From: Nigrospora sphaerica
Taxonomy: Eukaryota > Ascomycota > Sordariomycetes > Amphisphaeriales > Apiosporaceae
Reading direction: 5' to 3'
Assembly: GCA_018287875.1 (NCBI GenBank)
Contig: JAGVVL010000002.1
Coordinates: 6,758,001 to 6,822,000 of the forward strand
Length of the DNA: 64,000 bases
The translations under genes and the position numbers were made by a program. Position 1 is the stretch's first letter, and each line of letters begins with the position of its first letter. This document shows positions 1-11,720 of the stretch, piece after piece. The notes below the pieces were generated by a model, which saw only the letters and a program-made list of their open reading frames with translations, made no database searches and was not told the origin of the DNA.

Positions 1-2720
1 TAGGCTCGAGTCTCGCCGATCATAGGCTTATCCTCGTCGTCGCTGTCGAGATCAATGGCCGAATCCTCCGTCATGCCCTGAATAAGCGCCAGGTCCACAT
101 CGCTGAGTAGCTCCCGTCCATGCGCCGCGATGAGCCGTAGCCGGAGGATCGACTGCAGAATATGAATGTACGTTTTGCCTCCCACCATCCGATCCCGGCC
201 GGCGGCTAAGACGGCCACCTTGTCCTGAGCATTTTGCTCGAAGAGCTTGTATAGCTTCTCCTCGGCCGGGGAGAACTCGAGGCGGACAAGGTGGTCTTTC
301 CGCGGGGGCAAGTCGATCTTGTCCTTCAGGCGCCTCAACGTAACGCTATCCACCAGCACCCTCAGCTTGGGGACGATCTCGGGGTCGCACACCTTGAAGG
401 GCGCCACGATGAACTGGGTGAATTTTGCCTTGTCGTCAAAGGGCTTGAGGCGGATGAATGCGAGCAGCGCCGCTAGGTCATCAAGTTTGTTCTGCACGGG
501 CGTCCCCGTCACCGCCCAGCGCCGCTGCGCTTGTAGCCGGCAGATGGCTTTGAACTGCAGGGTCGACTGCTCACGAATCATGTGGGCTTCGTCCAGGACG
601 ATCCGAAACCAGCCAATCTCCTCCAGGGGATGAGGGCCGGGACGACCCTTGTGCCGAGCGTTCAATTCCGTCGAAACCGAGCCGTAGGTGGTGATGACCA
701 GGTCAAACTCCGCAAGCTTCTCGGGGTCCCGGATGCGGTTGGAGCCGTGGTAGATGTAGAAGGAAAAGGTGCCGGGTTTGATATGTGTTTTGATCTGCTC
801 CTCCCAATTTGTAATCGTGGTAAGAGGGCAAACGAGCAGTGTTGCTCGCGAGTTCCTCGTTAAGCGCGTCAAGGCGAGAGGTTGCGGTGCGGGCACATTA
901 AACCGCGACTGCGTGTTCTTTTTGGGAGCCGGGGGTTCTGGCTGGACGACCTCTTCTTCCGACCAGCCCTTGGCGGCATCTAAAGAGCTGGCAACCAGTG
1001 AGAGAATGCTGAGCGTCTTGCCTAGCCCCATCATGTCGGCCAGAATCCCACCGAGAGTCTCCGGAGGGCGCTCGCGCTGCACCTGGCCCGTGATCACGTT
1101 ATAGAAGCTCCTTTGCCCACTAATGCCGATTTGAACCCGCCAGAGAGAATTCGGCGTTTTGCCCACATCGTTGAGCTCGCGGGGCCGCTCTCGATTGGTC
1201 ATGAAGTGAAGGCCCTGCTTCTGATGCTTAAGCAGTTCCGTTTGAATCCGGGGGTCAGGCTCCATCAAGGGGAGATCTTCGCTTTTTGTCAGGTCATCAA
1301 AAACACCCATCACCTCGTTGCGGATTTCCTCGACCGTTCTCGTGATCTGGGCAGGGGCTGGGACGGCCGCCGTGTCGCGGTCTCTAATGACAGGCGGGGG
1401 GCGGAAGCCCTGTATCGTTTGCGGATTCTCGTACTTAGCGCCAGGATCCAAGCGAGTAGGGTTTCGCAGCCAGAGTTGTTTCTGGGAAAGATGCTTCCCC
1501 ACGGCCTTGGCAGATTTCCTCGGCCCGTAGAGCATCAAGTCGAGAATGTACGCCCTGGAGGTGGCTTGGCCCGCGCGTTCGCCGTCCATTCTCCTCGTCG
1601 GTATCCTACTATCCGTCCTGAGTTGGAGGCGTGGCGCATCGAGAAGAGGGCAGAGACCAGCGGCGGTCGATGAGTCTAGACGCCCTACCACCTGTCGTGT
1701 ATAGTCCTTGGCGTGGATGACGTTGTATGAATCGCCGTGCTTCCTGTTGAGTACGATCTTGACCCCTGGCCACCAGCCAGGCTGCAATGCCTTGTGTTCG
1801 GGTTTAGGGCTTGGCACAATGTGGCAGTTTACCTTGGCCCCCTGTATCATGCCGTAGCACACCTCTTGATTCTGAACATCTTCGGTCGGCGCCGCATTCG
1901 GTTCGTCGGCTACGACATTCATTAGTAAATCGCCTGCGAGGTTACCTGCTGGAAGCCACCAGGGGCGAAACGTACTGCTTTCCGTCAAGTCGACCGTGTC
2001 CATCCTTAAATGCGAAGGGGTCGTCGCCGCCTCGCCTCGCTTGTCTTTCACGTGCTGTCCCAGGATGCCGCTGCCCCCACCGCCGAAGCTTTTGCGGTTC
2101 TGCTGCTCGTCAGCGCTATCGTCGAGCTCGATTGTTTCCAGCTTGCGGCGCTTGGGCTGTGGAGCCGTGGTCCGGTCTTGGACATTGTTCAGGCGCTCAA
2201 GCATGCTTCCCAAGCCATGGACGGGTGAAGGCGAATGGCCTTCGCTCATGGCGCCGGAATGCGCCTGCATGAAAGAGGGCGGTGTGCTCGCGCCCGAAGT
2301 AGTGCCGCCGTTCGAGCTGGAAAAGTGGAAGTCGAGCGAAGCTGTGCTGCCGCTGGACCTCTGCAGTCCGCTCGTCGGGGTAGACTGGCCGCTGTCATTG
2401 TTCGTCCGAGTGGCGGCGGCGAAACCTCGTGGGTTCAGCAACATGGCGGGGTTGAGACCCAGGCCCGAGGCCGCGTGGTTCGTCGGTGGGTTCGCATAGC
2501 CGTTTCGAGAGGGAATATCTTGACGAGAGAAGACGTAAGTATCATCGTGTGCCCGGGGTGGCAGTGAAAAGTGCTTGTTCGCCCCTCCGGGGGGATCTGC
2601 GCTTCTGGCCCTCTTGCGACAAGTAAAGCCGCCCGCGATTGGGAACCCTGAGACGGCAGCCGCGGTGGAGGAAAAAGGATCGGGGTCGCATTTACCGCTT
2701 GAATGGCGGTTGGGAGCCAT
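1..2720 (-). CDS. HLTF/Rad5-like SNF2 ATPase, N-terminal part (partial at left edge)
   Basis: One uninterrupted frame runs from ATG at 2720 to the window edge, giving 906 residues with no intron. The N-terminal ~270 residues are low complexity (Ser/Gly/Asn rich) with a basic PKRRK patch. Residues ~278-345 resemble a HIRAN domain, the 3-prime-end DNA binding module of HLTF/Rad5. The SNF2 ATPase core follows: helicase motif I GLGKT near residue 560, motif II DEAH near 709 and motif III-like VTGTPVQN near 735. An acidic stretch (DSDDED) lies close to the edge. The RING finger and second helicase lobe typical of the family would lie outside the window. By family knowledge such proteins remodel stalled replication forks or repair-associated chromatin in the nucleus and may ubiquitinate PCNA. 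The exact orthologue (Rad5, Rad16, Uls1 or a fungal HLTF paralogue) cannot be decided without the C-terminus. Confidence 0.9.
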   Translation of the reverse strand, partial: MAPNRHSSGKCDPDPFSSTAAAVSGFPIAGGFTCRKRARSADPPGGANKHFSLPPRAHDDTYVFSRQDIPSRNGYANPPTNHAASGLGLNPAMLLNPRGFAAATRTNNDSGQSTPTSGLQRSSGSTASLDFHFSSSNGGTTSGASTPPSFMQAHSGAMSEGHSPSPVHGLGSMLERLNNVQDRTTAPQPKRRKLETIELDDSADEQQNRKSFGGGGSGILGQHVKDKRGEAATTPSHLRMDTVDLTESSTFRPWWLPAGNLAGDLLMNVVADEPNAAPTEDVQNQEVCYGMIQGAKVNCHIVPSPKPEHKALQPGWWPGVKIVLNRKHGDSYNVIHAKDYTRQVVGRLDSSTAAGLCPLLDAPRLQLRTDSRIPTRRMDGERAGQATSRAYILDLMLYGPRKSAKAVGKHLSQKQLWLRNPTRLDPGAKYENPQTIQGFRPPPVIRDRDTAAVPAPAQITRTVEEIRNEVMGVFDDLTKSEDLPLMEPDPRIQTELLKHQKQGLHFMTNRERPRELNDVGKTPNSLWRVQIGISGQRSFYNVITGQVQRERPPETLGGILADMMGLGKTLSILSLVASSLDAAKGWSEEEVVQPEPPAPKKNTQSRFNVPAPQPLALTRLTRNSRATLLVCPLTTITNWEEQIKTHIKPGTFSFYIYHGSNRIRDPEKLAEFDLVITTYGSVSTELNARHKGRPGPHPLEEIGWFRIVLDEAHMIREQSTLQFKAICRLQAQRRWAVTGTPVQNKLDDLAALLAFIRLKPFDDKAKFTQFIVAPFKVCDPEIVPKLRVLVDSVTLRRLKDKIDLPPRKDHLVRLEFSPAEEKLYKLFEQNAQDKVAVLAAGRDRMVGGKTYIHILQSILRLRLIAAHGRELLSDVDLALIQGMTEDSAIDLDSDDEDKPMIGETRA

Positions 2721-5436
2721 GACTTGGAGGACGCCCTTGTGTATGGTCGGCGCGGTTTGGCTGTTGCCCGACGCGGCGGGAGGCAGGCTCCAGTCGTTCA
2801 GCGTGTTTGCAGGCCGGGCGATCCGGGCTCTCGGGCGGCGGAACGCGAGTACCTGGGCGCGCCGAGTAAGTTTCAAAAGGCTCAACGAGGGGGGCAAGTC
2901 TTGCGGATTAAATGCATAGGGCGAAAGGCAGGGCTGGCGTCCTCATAGCAAGCCGCGAGCGGCCTTGAGCACGGGAGACGATGGAGTTCTCTTGTACGTG
3001 GTGGGGCGGCCTGTGGTGGGATCGGTAAGTTGGCATCTGCCGTCTCGAGATATACCGTCCAGGTGTAGAGGCAACAACGTCTGCAGGTAGGGTCGGACGG
3101 GAGAGAGGCGAGGTGGATGCGGGAAAGGAATGAACGGGCCGCCCTCGAGGCAGGGTAGAAGACGGCGGGGCAGGTGTTGGGAGGTTTGAGGTGAGTGGGA
3201 GGACTGGAATGCGACGGGATGGGATGGGACGAACGGGTTTAGGTGATTTACCTTACGGATGAGAAGCAGGGAGGTATGGAGGAGGAGAGTTCTGTTCTGT
3301 ATATTACCGGAACTGGCGATGGATGCCGAAAGCTAAGGAGGACCTCGGACCTCGCACGGGAAGCGGCTGCCAACAATGGGGTGGACAGTCGTGATGCCGT
3401 CGCTCAACCCGCGAGAGAGGTCGCCATCGGATTGCGCGAGGGCATCAGACAGAGAGAGAGGGAGAGAGAGGCCGAGGGTGGAAACCGCAACCTCGTCACG
3501 AGGACTACGCGATTTATCGATGTTCCATCTCTAAGCGGTTGGACAGGCGTCACATGGCTGGCTTTCCCTTCCATACTTGCTTATGTACTAAGGCGTAGGT
3601 ACCCTATAGGCTACGCGCCCAGGGCCGTTGATAGGTGCAGATTGACCCCCACCGGAGGGGCGTCGTGGGCCTGCAAGGCTAGTAGTTACATTTAGTCGGT
3701 GCCCCTTCGCGGCGGGATGGACATGTACGAATGGCATTTCCAGGCATTCACATTCGCACACCCCCGAGCCTCTTCTTACCTAATAGCAAATCCGTACCTA
3801 CTCCCACCGGACTCGCTTGCCCTCCTTTGCATGCAGGTACATAAGCCGTCATCCTTCTTCCTGCCCGCCCGGGCGGCCGGAGGCCCCAAACGAGAGGCTG
3901 GCCACTCCGTATTACGTACTGCTCGTCTCTCGCAAAACGGCAGCGGTGGTGGGAGAGATGCCCCGGGGGCTGACTGTGTGTCACGGGGAGGCAGGCAACC
4001 AGCCCCGGCTTTTGCATACCGGATACGTCTCCCATTGCTTATCGCGTGTGGTCATGCGCAGTCTTCGACATTCCGCGGCGCGGGCGCGTACATATCGTCG
4101 TCAGCAGCGCTTGTTCCAGCGGGGAGGGAGGGGGTTGATTTGCCTAGGTAGGTACAACAGGAAGAAGCACGAATGCAGGCGGGCGCTTGCTTTCCATGTT
4201 GCATGCCGAATTTCTATACCCAACCCTGGTTATGCCTTTGGGGCTCGCCCGGATCGTCTATGGGGTGGGGTCCAGATAGAGAGGTCACGGATGCGAAACC
4301 ACATCCTGACAGGCGTACTTTGTCGGTTGGATTACTTGTTTCTGGCAGAGCCGCTCCCGGTTTCTGCCTACATGCCTGCTTGTAGTAGATGAGCCTCCTC
4401 GGTTCCCGGTATTTGTATGAATCTGGTCGGAACCTTGTCCATCTCCCACACGTTACATGTACGTTGGGTACTATTACCTACATAGCTCCCTGGCTTCGTG
4501 GTGACACCATCTTGGAGTTTCCCAGGTTTGCAGATTTTCCACAGGTCGCATGACCGCCGCGAAACCACCCCTCCATGCACCAAACCCCCCAAATGATTAG
4601 CCAGCTGACCACGTGCCCGGTACGGAGAGGGGGAGGGCCCACGAAGATCCGTCCATGGAGCGGCGGGTCCGCGTCGAGGGTAGGCGACGGTCTCTCGCCC
4701 AATCGCTACGCTGGCATTCGAAACGATGGGTTCCCGACGGATCCTGGCCGTTCATCAACTACAATGATCCACAGGCCCAACTGCGGTGAGAATCGTATTC
4801 TTACTATTGTGACGAATAGAGAGAGCAGTAGGCTTTGTCAGAGACCTTTGCGTGCGCCGTTGTATCTCATCAAGAAGCGGTTGCCTGAAACCTATGCCAT
4901 CGGATACTTGTATACACTTGCGAGGCTCTCCCCGACCCTGGCCGCGTGTATTTCTTTCCCCTTTGGATGGCGACCAAGAAAAGGTTCGATAGATGAGCAA
5001 CAACTGGACCCTTGCCGAATCATGGCATGTCTTTTTTACTTGTCGTCAACCAACCCTTGATTGCAACACCAACACCCTCCCCCCAACGTTGGTCACGCCT
5101 CGTCATGGACTGGACCCCTTTTCTGCCATCTTCCCCCCTCCTCCCCCCGCGGACTCTCGTCCGGCCGCGAGGCTTCGGTTGCAAGCGGCGCTGGGCGCGG
5201 GCCAATGAACACGCTCCCGCGACCTGCCCGCCTCGCACGCGCACCGCCAGCCCGTTACGGCCGACCTGGCCGGCCGTGGTTCCCCCCACGAGAGCTGCCG
5301 GGGCAGGGTTTGCCCGGGCGGCGAGGTGTGAACAAGCTGACGCACTAGACGGGAACAGGCGGTTCTGTTGGACCCCGCCCGCCCCCCGCGTCTTCTGTTA
5401 AACAATGATTACCCACCCGTCCCCGTACCGACGTGC
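2721..5436. other. Intergenic spacer, no supported gene
   Basis: No open frame here has family resemblance or believable exon structure. The first part is the 5-prime region of the HLTF-like gene. A purine-rich GAGA run lies near 3449-3472. Short GGTACC- and CCTAGG-type words occur near 3597 and 4143. Confidence 0.6.
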
Positions 5437-5922
5437 TCAGCCGTCATGTTCCTCGCCTGGCGCTTCTCCGCCGGCGCCGGTAAGGACAATCTCGTGGCGT
5501 AGGAGGGACAGCTGCTCGGTGGACTTGACCCGCTGTGTGTGTTCTCGGCTTCGGCTTCGTGTCCTTTGCCGTCTCCGCTTCGGAGGGTCGTCCTTGTTGG
5601 GGGACCGAGACCGCGAGGGGCTCTGGCTTCGGTGGCGGTTGATTTGTAAGACGCGTAGCAGCTTCCGGCGGGTTGGGGACAGGGATCCGCCCCTCATCCG
5701 CGAAGCGTTTCTCGACGTGTCAATCCGCGAGATGGACCGATGGCGCGACCGGCCCCGGAAGGTAGCCGACTCGCCCGAGGGAAGCTGCGCCGTGGTGATG
5801 GTGAGGTAGGCGGGCGGTTCCCGGCGTCTTTTACGGCCCCGCTGGTGCTCCGGCTCGGGGGAGGAGAGCGCCGAGAGCACCAACTCGGTCAGCCTCTCGC
5901 TCGACACGGAATGGGTGGCCAT
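5437..5922 (-). CDS. Small serine/arginine-rich hypothetical protein
   Basis: A single-exon frame of 161 residues starts at an ATG in strong context (ACCATGG). I do not recognise a family. The middle and C-terminal parts are rich in Arg-Ser dipeptides (RSRHRS near residues 58-63, SQSPSRSRSP near 99-108, RTRSRSRE near 120-127) with SP and TP dipeptides, in the style of SR proteins and phosphorylatable nuclear linkers. No RRM or zinc knuckle is visible. The N-terminal ~25 residues (SSERLTELVLSAL) could form a short amphipathic helix. A nuclear or RNA-associated role is inference from composition only. The opposite-strand frames are less protein-like. It could be a fast-evolving lineage-specific gene or a chance frame in GC-rich DNA. 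Confidence 0.5.
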   Translation of the reverse strand: MATHSVSSERLTELVLSALSSPEPEHQRGRKRRREPPAYLTITTAQLPSGESATFRGRSRHRSISRIDTSRNASRMRGGSLSPTRRKLLRVLQINRHRSQSPSRSRSPNKDDPPKRRRQRTRSRSREHTQRVKSTEQLSLLRHEIVLTGAGGEAPGEEHDG

Positions 5923-8900
5923 GGTATTTAAGGCGCGGGCGCGGGCGCGGTCGAGGCACGGCGATTAGGACCAAGCAACAAACAACGCGTTTTCCGCGAT
6001 ACCACGACGCTGGGCGGCAGGCGAGGTGGAAAAGGGGGCACGTGTGGGCTGCGTTGGCTCGAGACAGCGGGCGCGAGGCCAATGACGACACTCTCACGAC
6101 GACAGAACCGACTAGCAACCTGTGTGTACGCACGTAACCGTAGCACTTGAAGGTATGGCAGGTGGGTGTTGGTATCGGAAGCCGGAAAGGACCTGGAAAG
6201 TATCCAAGGGATCAAAGGGTCCTGCAGGTCAGAACCAACACAGAGCATCCCCCTTATATATATTTCCGAAGCAGAGATGGGCGAAACTTCCCCCGTCGAC
6301 CCCGTGCATTAATCCAGGGTGCTCGAGCCTGGGGGTGGATCGGCCGCTTTCTTCGGGCCCGCGTCTTGAGACCTCCCGGGGGCCAAGCGGGCCCGACACG
6401 ATTGGCCAGGCGAGCTGACGTAGAAGTCTGTATCAAATGCCTAGAACTCTATGGGCTCTAGTACGAAAGCGAACGAAAGTCTAATGGCACCAACATGCCA
6501 GCCGGCCTGCGACCCAGGCTTTGTTTTTGCTGGTTACCAACGCCTAGCCCGGGTGGTTTTGGTTTTGGTATGGGAGCCCACGCCATCGACCATCGAAGTG
6601 GACAGTAGGTACATATTGTCCTGCATCCAGTCTCCAGTCCCCGGTCATCTATGCGTGCGGTGGGGGGGAAGAGGTGCCTGGCAAAACCTACGCAGTAAGC
6701 CTGTGAGCCTGGTTCGTGGGCAAGGGGCCCTGGGGGCCGGTTTCATGCCATGGGGCCTTCGTACGAGTATGGGTACGCCGCTGTTGCTGTCTAGGGGCGG
6801 CGTCGCCGCGTCGAGAGGGCCACGCGGGAGCCGGGGCGTTTTTTATTGCCGTGCCACAGTCCACTTGGGCCGGCTCTAGCGCAGCCAGCGAGGGGGGAAA
6901 CGAGGTTCCAGTTGGAGAGTTTGGGGGTTTAGAAAGCAGAGCAGTGCAGGCAGTTTGGAGATGGTGTGGGTGTATATTGGATAAGTCCTAGGTAATTGGT
7001 GCTGCATACTTACATCTTACATCCCCCCTACTTGTGTGCTCCTGGGCTCGCGTGACGGCTGCGGCGTAGATCAGTTGAGTTAATTGGGTGGTCGTGGTCC
7101 GAGACAGCGCCAGAGAGCAAGAGCATCGTGCAATGGATGACGCTGTGCTCTTCCCGGACCCCGATGGACATGATTTCATAAGTTGAGAGACAAACCTCTT
7201 CTCCCCCCCCTCCCTCCATCCCGGAGGCAACAAGAACGCAAGAACGACCAACCAAACGTCCGCTGCCTACCTGCACTAGTGAGCCGAGGCGCAGGAATGC
7301 TGCAGCTCTGGTACACCTACGCCCCCCTTTCCCCCACCTCTCGACAGACGTCCCGTGGATTGATCCATGGATGGGCTTCCATGGATACTGAGGTATGTAG
7401 TACCTTAGGTAGTACATGAGGTACATGGGCAACCCCGTTGAGTGTACGCCCATGTCCGCAGGAGCCGGCTTGGTGACCGGGTCGACGACTCGCGCAGGCG
7501 GGCAGGAGGGCATCAGGTGGCCCCGTGGGAACTGAATGCAAGTAGCAGTAGAGACAGACAGCACGACAATGCACACACTATATGAGTGTCAGCTACCAAC
7601 GCCCGACAGGGTCTGCGAGGCATCCATTTATCGGGCAATCGATCCTACAGCCCGCCGGGAACCCGCCGTGCCACGAAACCAACAGGGCGGATAATTCAGA
7701 CAAGAGCACAGATGTCGTCACTTTCCGCATTCCTCATCACCTTTGTTTGCACAAGAGGCGGGCGGGCAAAGGAGGCGTGGAGCCCTGAGCTACAACCACT
7801 AGTTGTAGATGGGATTGATCGAACGAGCTGATCTGCTTCTGGCTACCCACTAGTAAGAGGGCCCAGAGCCAGACTGGCGGACGGCAGTGCGGCGGCTCTG
7901 CAACCTCCTGAGCCGAGAAGAGTCCGCGTCCCGACGCCTCGCAGGCACCGGCTTTGTTCTCATCGACGATCCAGCCTATCCAGCCTATCCCGGGATTTTC
8001 GAGACCCCCCCGACCCCCATCCCTCATCTTCCACAAGATTCCTCCTGCATGCCTCCCCCATGCTCGCCTGCTTTCCATCATCTACCGCCCTGCTCATCTC
8101 CCCATACAGCTCACGGTCAGAACAGCCGTCGGGCTTCCCCGGGCGCCCGGGCTCCAAGAAGGGGCGACAACCCTTAATTAGGAGGGGCGGTGGATGGATA
8201 TGGATCGCAGCGCTGAGGGATCCATGATGCCGAGCCACGCTGAAGCGTATGGAATGCGGGGAAGCAACCCACCCACGTCTCCTAGACCACAGGGCTAGAA
8301 AGGGATGGTACCTGGCCATCCACCCCTTATTGCACGGGCTTCCACCCAAGACACTGGAACCACCCGGCGCAGAGAGGTCGCAATGGCCAAGAAAGTAGTA
8401 CTCATGGACCTACTCCCTCCTCTTGCTTTACTTCCTCTATGCGGCGAAGTAGCTACCTCGCCGTCAACAAAGAAGAGGCAGACATAGAAGGGCGGACAGG
8501 AGCCGAGCCAGCATCATTACGGGTGCACGCCTACATGATGCCGAATATGCAACGCAGCACCGATCCGGTATCCTCGATCGCCCTGGGACCCTGGAGGAAT
8601 GGATGGGTTCCGAGTCTAACGGCGACGGCGGGGGAAGGCGTTGAGGAAGAGATGGAGAGAGAAGAAGGCCAGCGCTGCCAAATCGGCTCTCGGACGTCTG
8701 CGGGCGGGCAACCAGATGCCGGCTCTGGTACAGTACTTTCCCTGGGTGCTGACTAAAAGTGGTCGGCCCCTGCTTCTGCGGAAACCGTGGCAGTTGCTCT
8801 ACTGTCTCTGTCTCTGTCTCTCTCGGGCTGCACGGGTGACGTGTGACGCGACTGACTGCCCAGCACGGGACGGCACAGGACAGTCAGTGCATGGGACAGA

Positions 8901-9339
8901 GAGGTCCGTCCGACTTCATCCGTTGTTTATTGTTTGGGACGTATGAGATAATCATCACCGCTTTTGCCATCGACCTGCGCCCCCCCGTGAGCCCGTACTC
9001 ACGTCTGCTTCGGGTCTTCACCATCCATTCTTTTGTACTCTATCCTTCTACATCAGCCATTACCTTTCCCGCCCCCCCTCCCCTCCTCGTATTCTGTCTG
9101 TTACCCTACCCACCTCCCTCCCGCCGACCCCGTTCCGCGACTCGCCCTCTGCGAGCCTACCCAGTCGCATCACAGGCTCCCGAACGGAAGCACAGGACAC
9201 CTCTCGAAAGGCCCTGCCCGCTGCCGTCACTGCCGCCTTCGCGATCCGACGTGCCCGAACCCCAACTGCCCGGCTGGTCCCGCGCCCGGGCAACAGGCCC
9301 AGCTCTCGACGGACAGCCACTGCCAGCCCAACAGCCAGG
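5923..9339. other. Intergenic spacer upstream of LSB6
   Basis: No supported gene in about 3.4 kb. The stretch before 9340 is C/T-rich and looks like a fungal promoter and 5-prime leader for the downstream kinase. A short TATATATAT run lies near 6255. A TCTCTG-type microsatellite lies near 8802-8822. A small direct repeat (two copies of ATCCAGCCT at about 7969-7986) is also visible. Confidence 0.55.
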
Positions 9340-11720
9340 ATGCCGCGTAATCGGCCTGCCACTACGGGATACGAACGCCTGGCGCAGGCGGATCAGCTCA
9401 GCGATGATTCCGAGGACGAGGCCCTGGGCCGGAGCTTCGCTTCGCTACAGCCCCAGTCCGCTCCGCGCTACGCACCAATCACCCAGCCCCGGCCACACTC
9501 GGGCATGACCTCGCCGAAAGCAGTGTCCAAGCCGGCCTACCGTCCTAAAAGGACCCGGAGCAACTCGGGCGTCGACCTCAAGGCCATCAACGCGAGACTA
9601 GAAAGGTGGGCCGAAGAAATCGCTGCTAAGTTTAAGAGACACAAGGATCGTGGTCAGGATGGGGAAGAAGCGCCCCTCGAGATACACTACAGCGTCTTCC
9701 ACGCGCCTGACGGCGTGCGGCCCGCCACACACCAATCACTGGCCGCCCATCCCTATGAGCCGGCCATGACCAAGGACGAGTTCGAGGCCATTGTGGAGAG
9801 CGTGCGGACCGCCATCGACCAGGGCATGCATCCCAGCATGATCACCCAGGGCAGTTCCGGCAGCTACTTTGCCCGCAACACCGACGGTAAGATTGTCGGC
9901 GTCTTCAAGCCCAAGGATGAGGAGCCCTACGCCGCCGGCAACCCCAAATGGAACAAGTGGATTCACCGCAACCTGTTCCCCTGCTGCTTCGGCCGGGCCT
10001 GCCTCATCCCCAACCTGTCCTATGTCAGCGAAGCGGCCGCCTACACGCTGGACTGCCAGCTTCGGACCAACATGGTGCCCTACACTGACGTGGTATGGCT
10101 CTCATCCAAATCATTCCACTATCCTTACTGGGACCGGAGGAACTTCTACCGGAAGAAGAAGCCCTTCCCCGCCAAACCGGGCAGCTTTCAGGTCTTCCTC
10201 AAAGGCTTCAAGGATGCCAACGTCTTCTTGAAGCAGCATCCTTGGCCAGATCAGTATTGGGGAGGGTCGCGTGCCAACGACACCCATCGAAATAGGCAGC
10301 GCAGATGGGCCGACAGCTGTCGCCCCTCGAGCCGCCCTGCGGTGGGCGACGAAAGCGACGATGAGCAGGAGGTGGCCGAGCTACCAGCCCCAGGGCCCGA
10401 CAATTTTGTCTGGACTGAGAGCCTGAAGCAGTCCTTCCGGGAAGAGCTGGAGAAGCTGGTTATCCTGGATTACATCATGCGCAACACGGACCGAGGCCTC
10501 GACAACTGGATGATCAAGGTCGACTGGGAAACCCAAGCAGTGTCGATAGCCTCGGAGCCGCCACAGCTCAACATGGATGTCGGGGAGGACGACGACGAGC
10601 CGGCCCCTAGGCCCGTCAACTTGGAGGCCCGGAATACGCGTACCAGCTCTCGCAACCCCAGGTCGGATGCCTACAAGGCCCAGAAGCCAATGAATGCGAG
10701 CCAACGAGGCAAATACCAGGACCCCAAGATAAGTATTGGGGCCATCGACAACTCGTTGTCGTGGCCCTGGAAACATCCGGACGCTTGGCGAAGGTAAGCC
10801 AAGCAACCTTGGTTAACTCGGCCGACCACTGACACGGCTCTAGTTTCCCTTTTGGCTGGCTCTTTCTTCCTGTGGACCTCATTGGCCGACCCTTTTCCCA
10901 GAAGACGCGGGACCACTTTCTGCCCCTCCTAACGTCTACACAGTGGTGGAGTCAGACGCAGCTGGCCTTGCGCAAGGTCTTCCAGATCGACCCCGACTTT
11001 CAGGAGAAAATGTTCTCCCGTCAGATGGCCGTCATGAAGGGACAGGCATGGAATGTGGTCGAGACGCTCAAGACGGCCGACCACGGTCCTTTGGAACTTA
11101 CTCGCCGTGTCAAGGTATGCGTGTGGGACGACCTGGTAGACGTGCCTGTCGCGGTGCCCATGCGGGCAGCCAGCGGCGAGATGCGTCGCAAGGCCGAGCC
11201 TGAATTGCGCGACGCCATTGAAGAGGAAATCGACATTGGTGCCGCCAACTCGGCGCCGCCTAGCCAAACGGACGACCTGCTGGGTTTCGCCAGCCCGCTG
11301 CCACATCCGGGCCGCTTCGAGCTCTCTTCGCCGCGCGACGAGTCCCCGCCTACGGTGCAGAGTTCACCGCCGCCAGAGGGGGTGATGGATCCCTTCGAGG
11401 AGTTGGGTCTGACGGCGGAGGCGGGCCGCAGGCCTAAGTTCTCCCAAATCCCGCCCCGTGCCAGCTACCAGGGCCCGGCGCGGACGCAGGCCATGTACAC
11501 GCCGCGCCGGGAGCGTCGTTTTAGTTTTGCCACGGCCATGGGCCGCCCAAGCGGCTCGCCGGCACTGCACGGAAGCGACTATGGCTACGACGAGGATGGA
11601 GACCTGGAAGGCGATCTGGGATATGCTGCTGCCGAGGACATGGAGAGCCACAGACGGAAAGTCATCGTTGAGCGACTGGAGACGGTCAAGGCCCGGAACC
11701 CTGTTTTTACTTGGTGTTGA
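9340..11720 (+). CDS. LSB6: Type II phosphatidylinositol 4-kinase (LSB6)
   Basis: Exons 9340-10793 and 10844-11720 (50 bp intron, GTAAGC...TAG) give 776 residues. The protein phosphorylates phosphatidylinositol at D4 to make PI4P on endosome, vacuole and plasma membranes. The phosphate-binding GSSGSYF loop is near residue 171, the conserved VFKPKDEEPYA strand near 187-197, a Cys-rich CCFGRAC stretch near 214 (probable palmitoylation site), the catalytic RNTDRGLDNW near 385-394, and the IDN metal site in a segment reading AIDNSLSWPWKHPD just before the intron. The splice restores an SFPFGWLFLP segment seen in fungal type II kinases. The N-terminal ~90 and C-terminal ~200 residues are low complexity. 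A Pro/Ser/Asp-rich insert lies between the two catalytic halves (around residues 315-350). The C-terminal tail is longer than in yeast. Confidence 0.95.
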
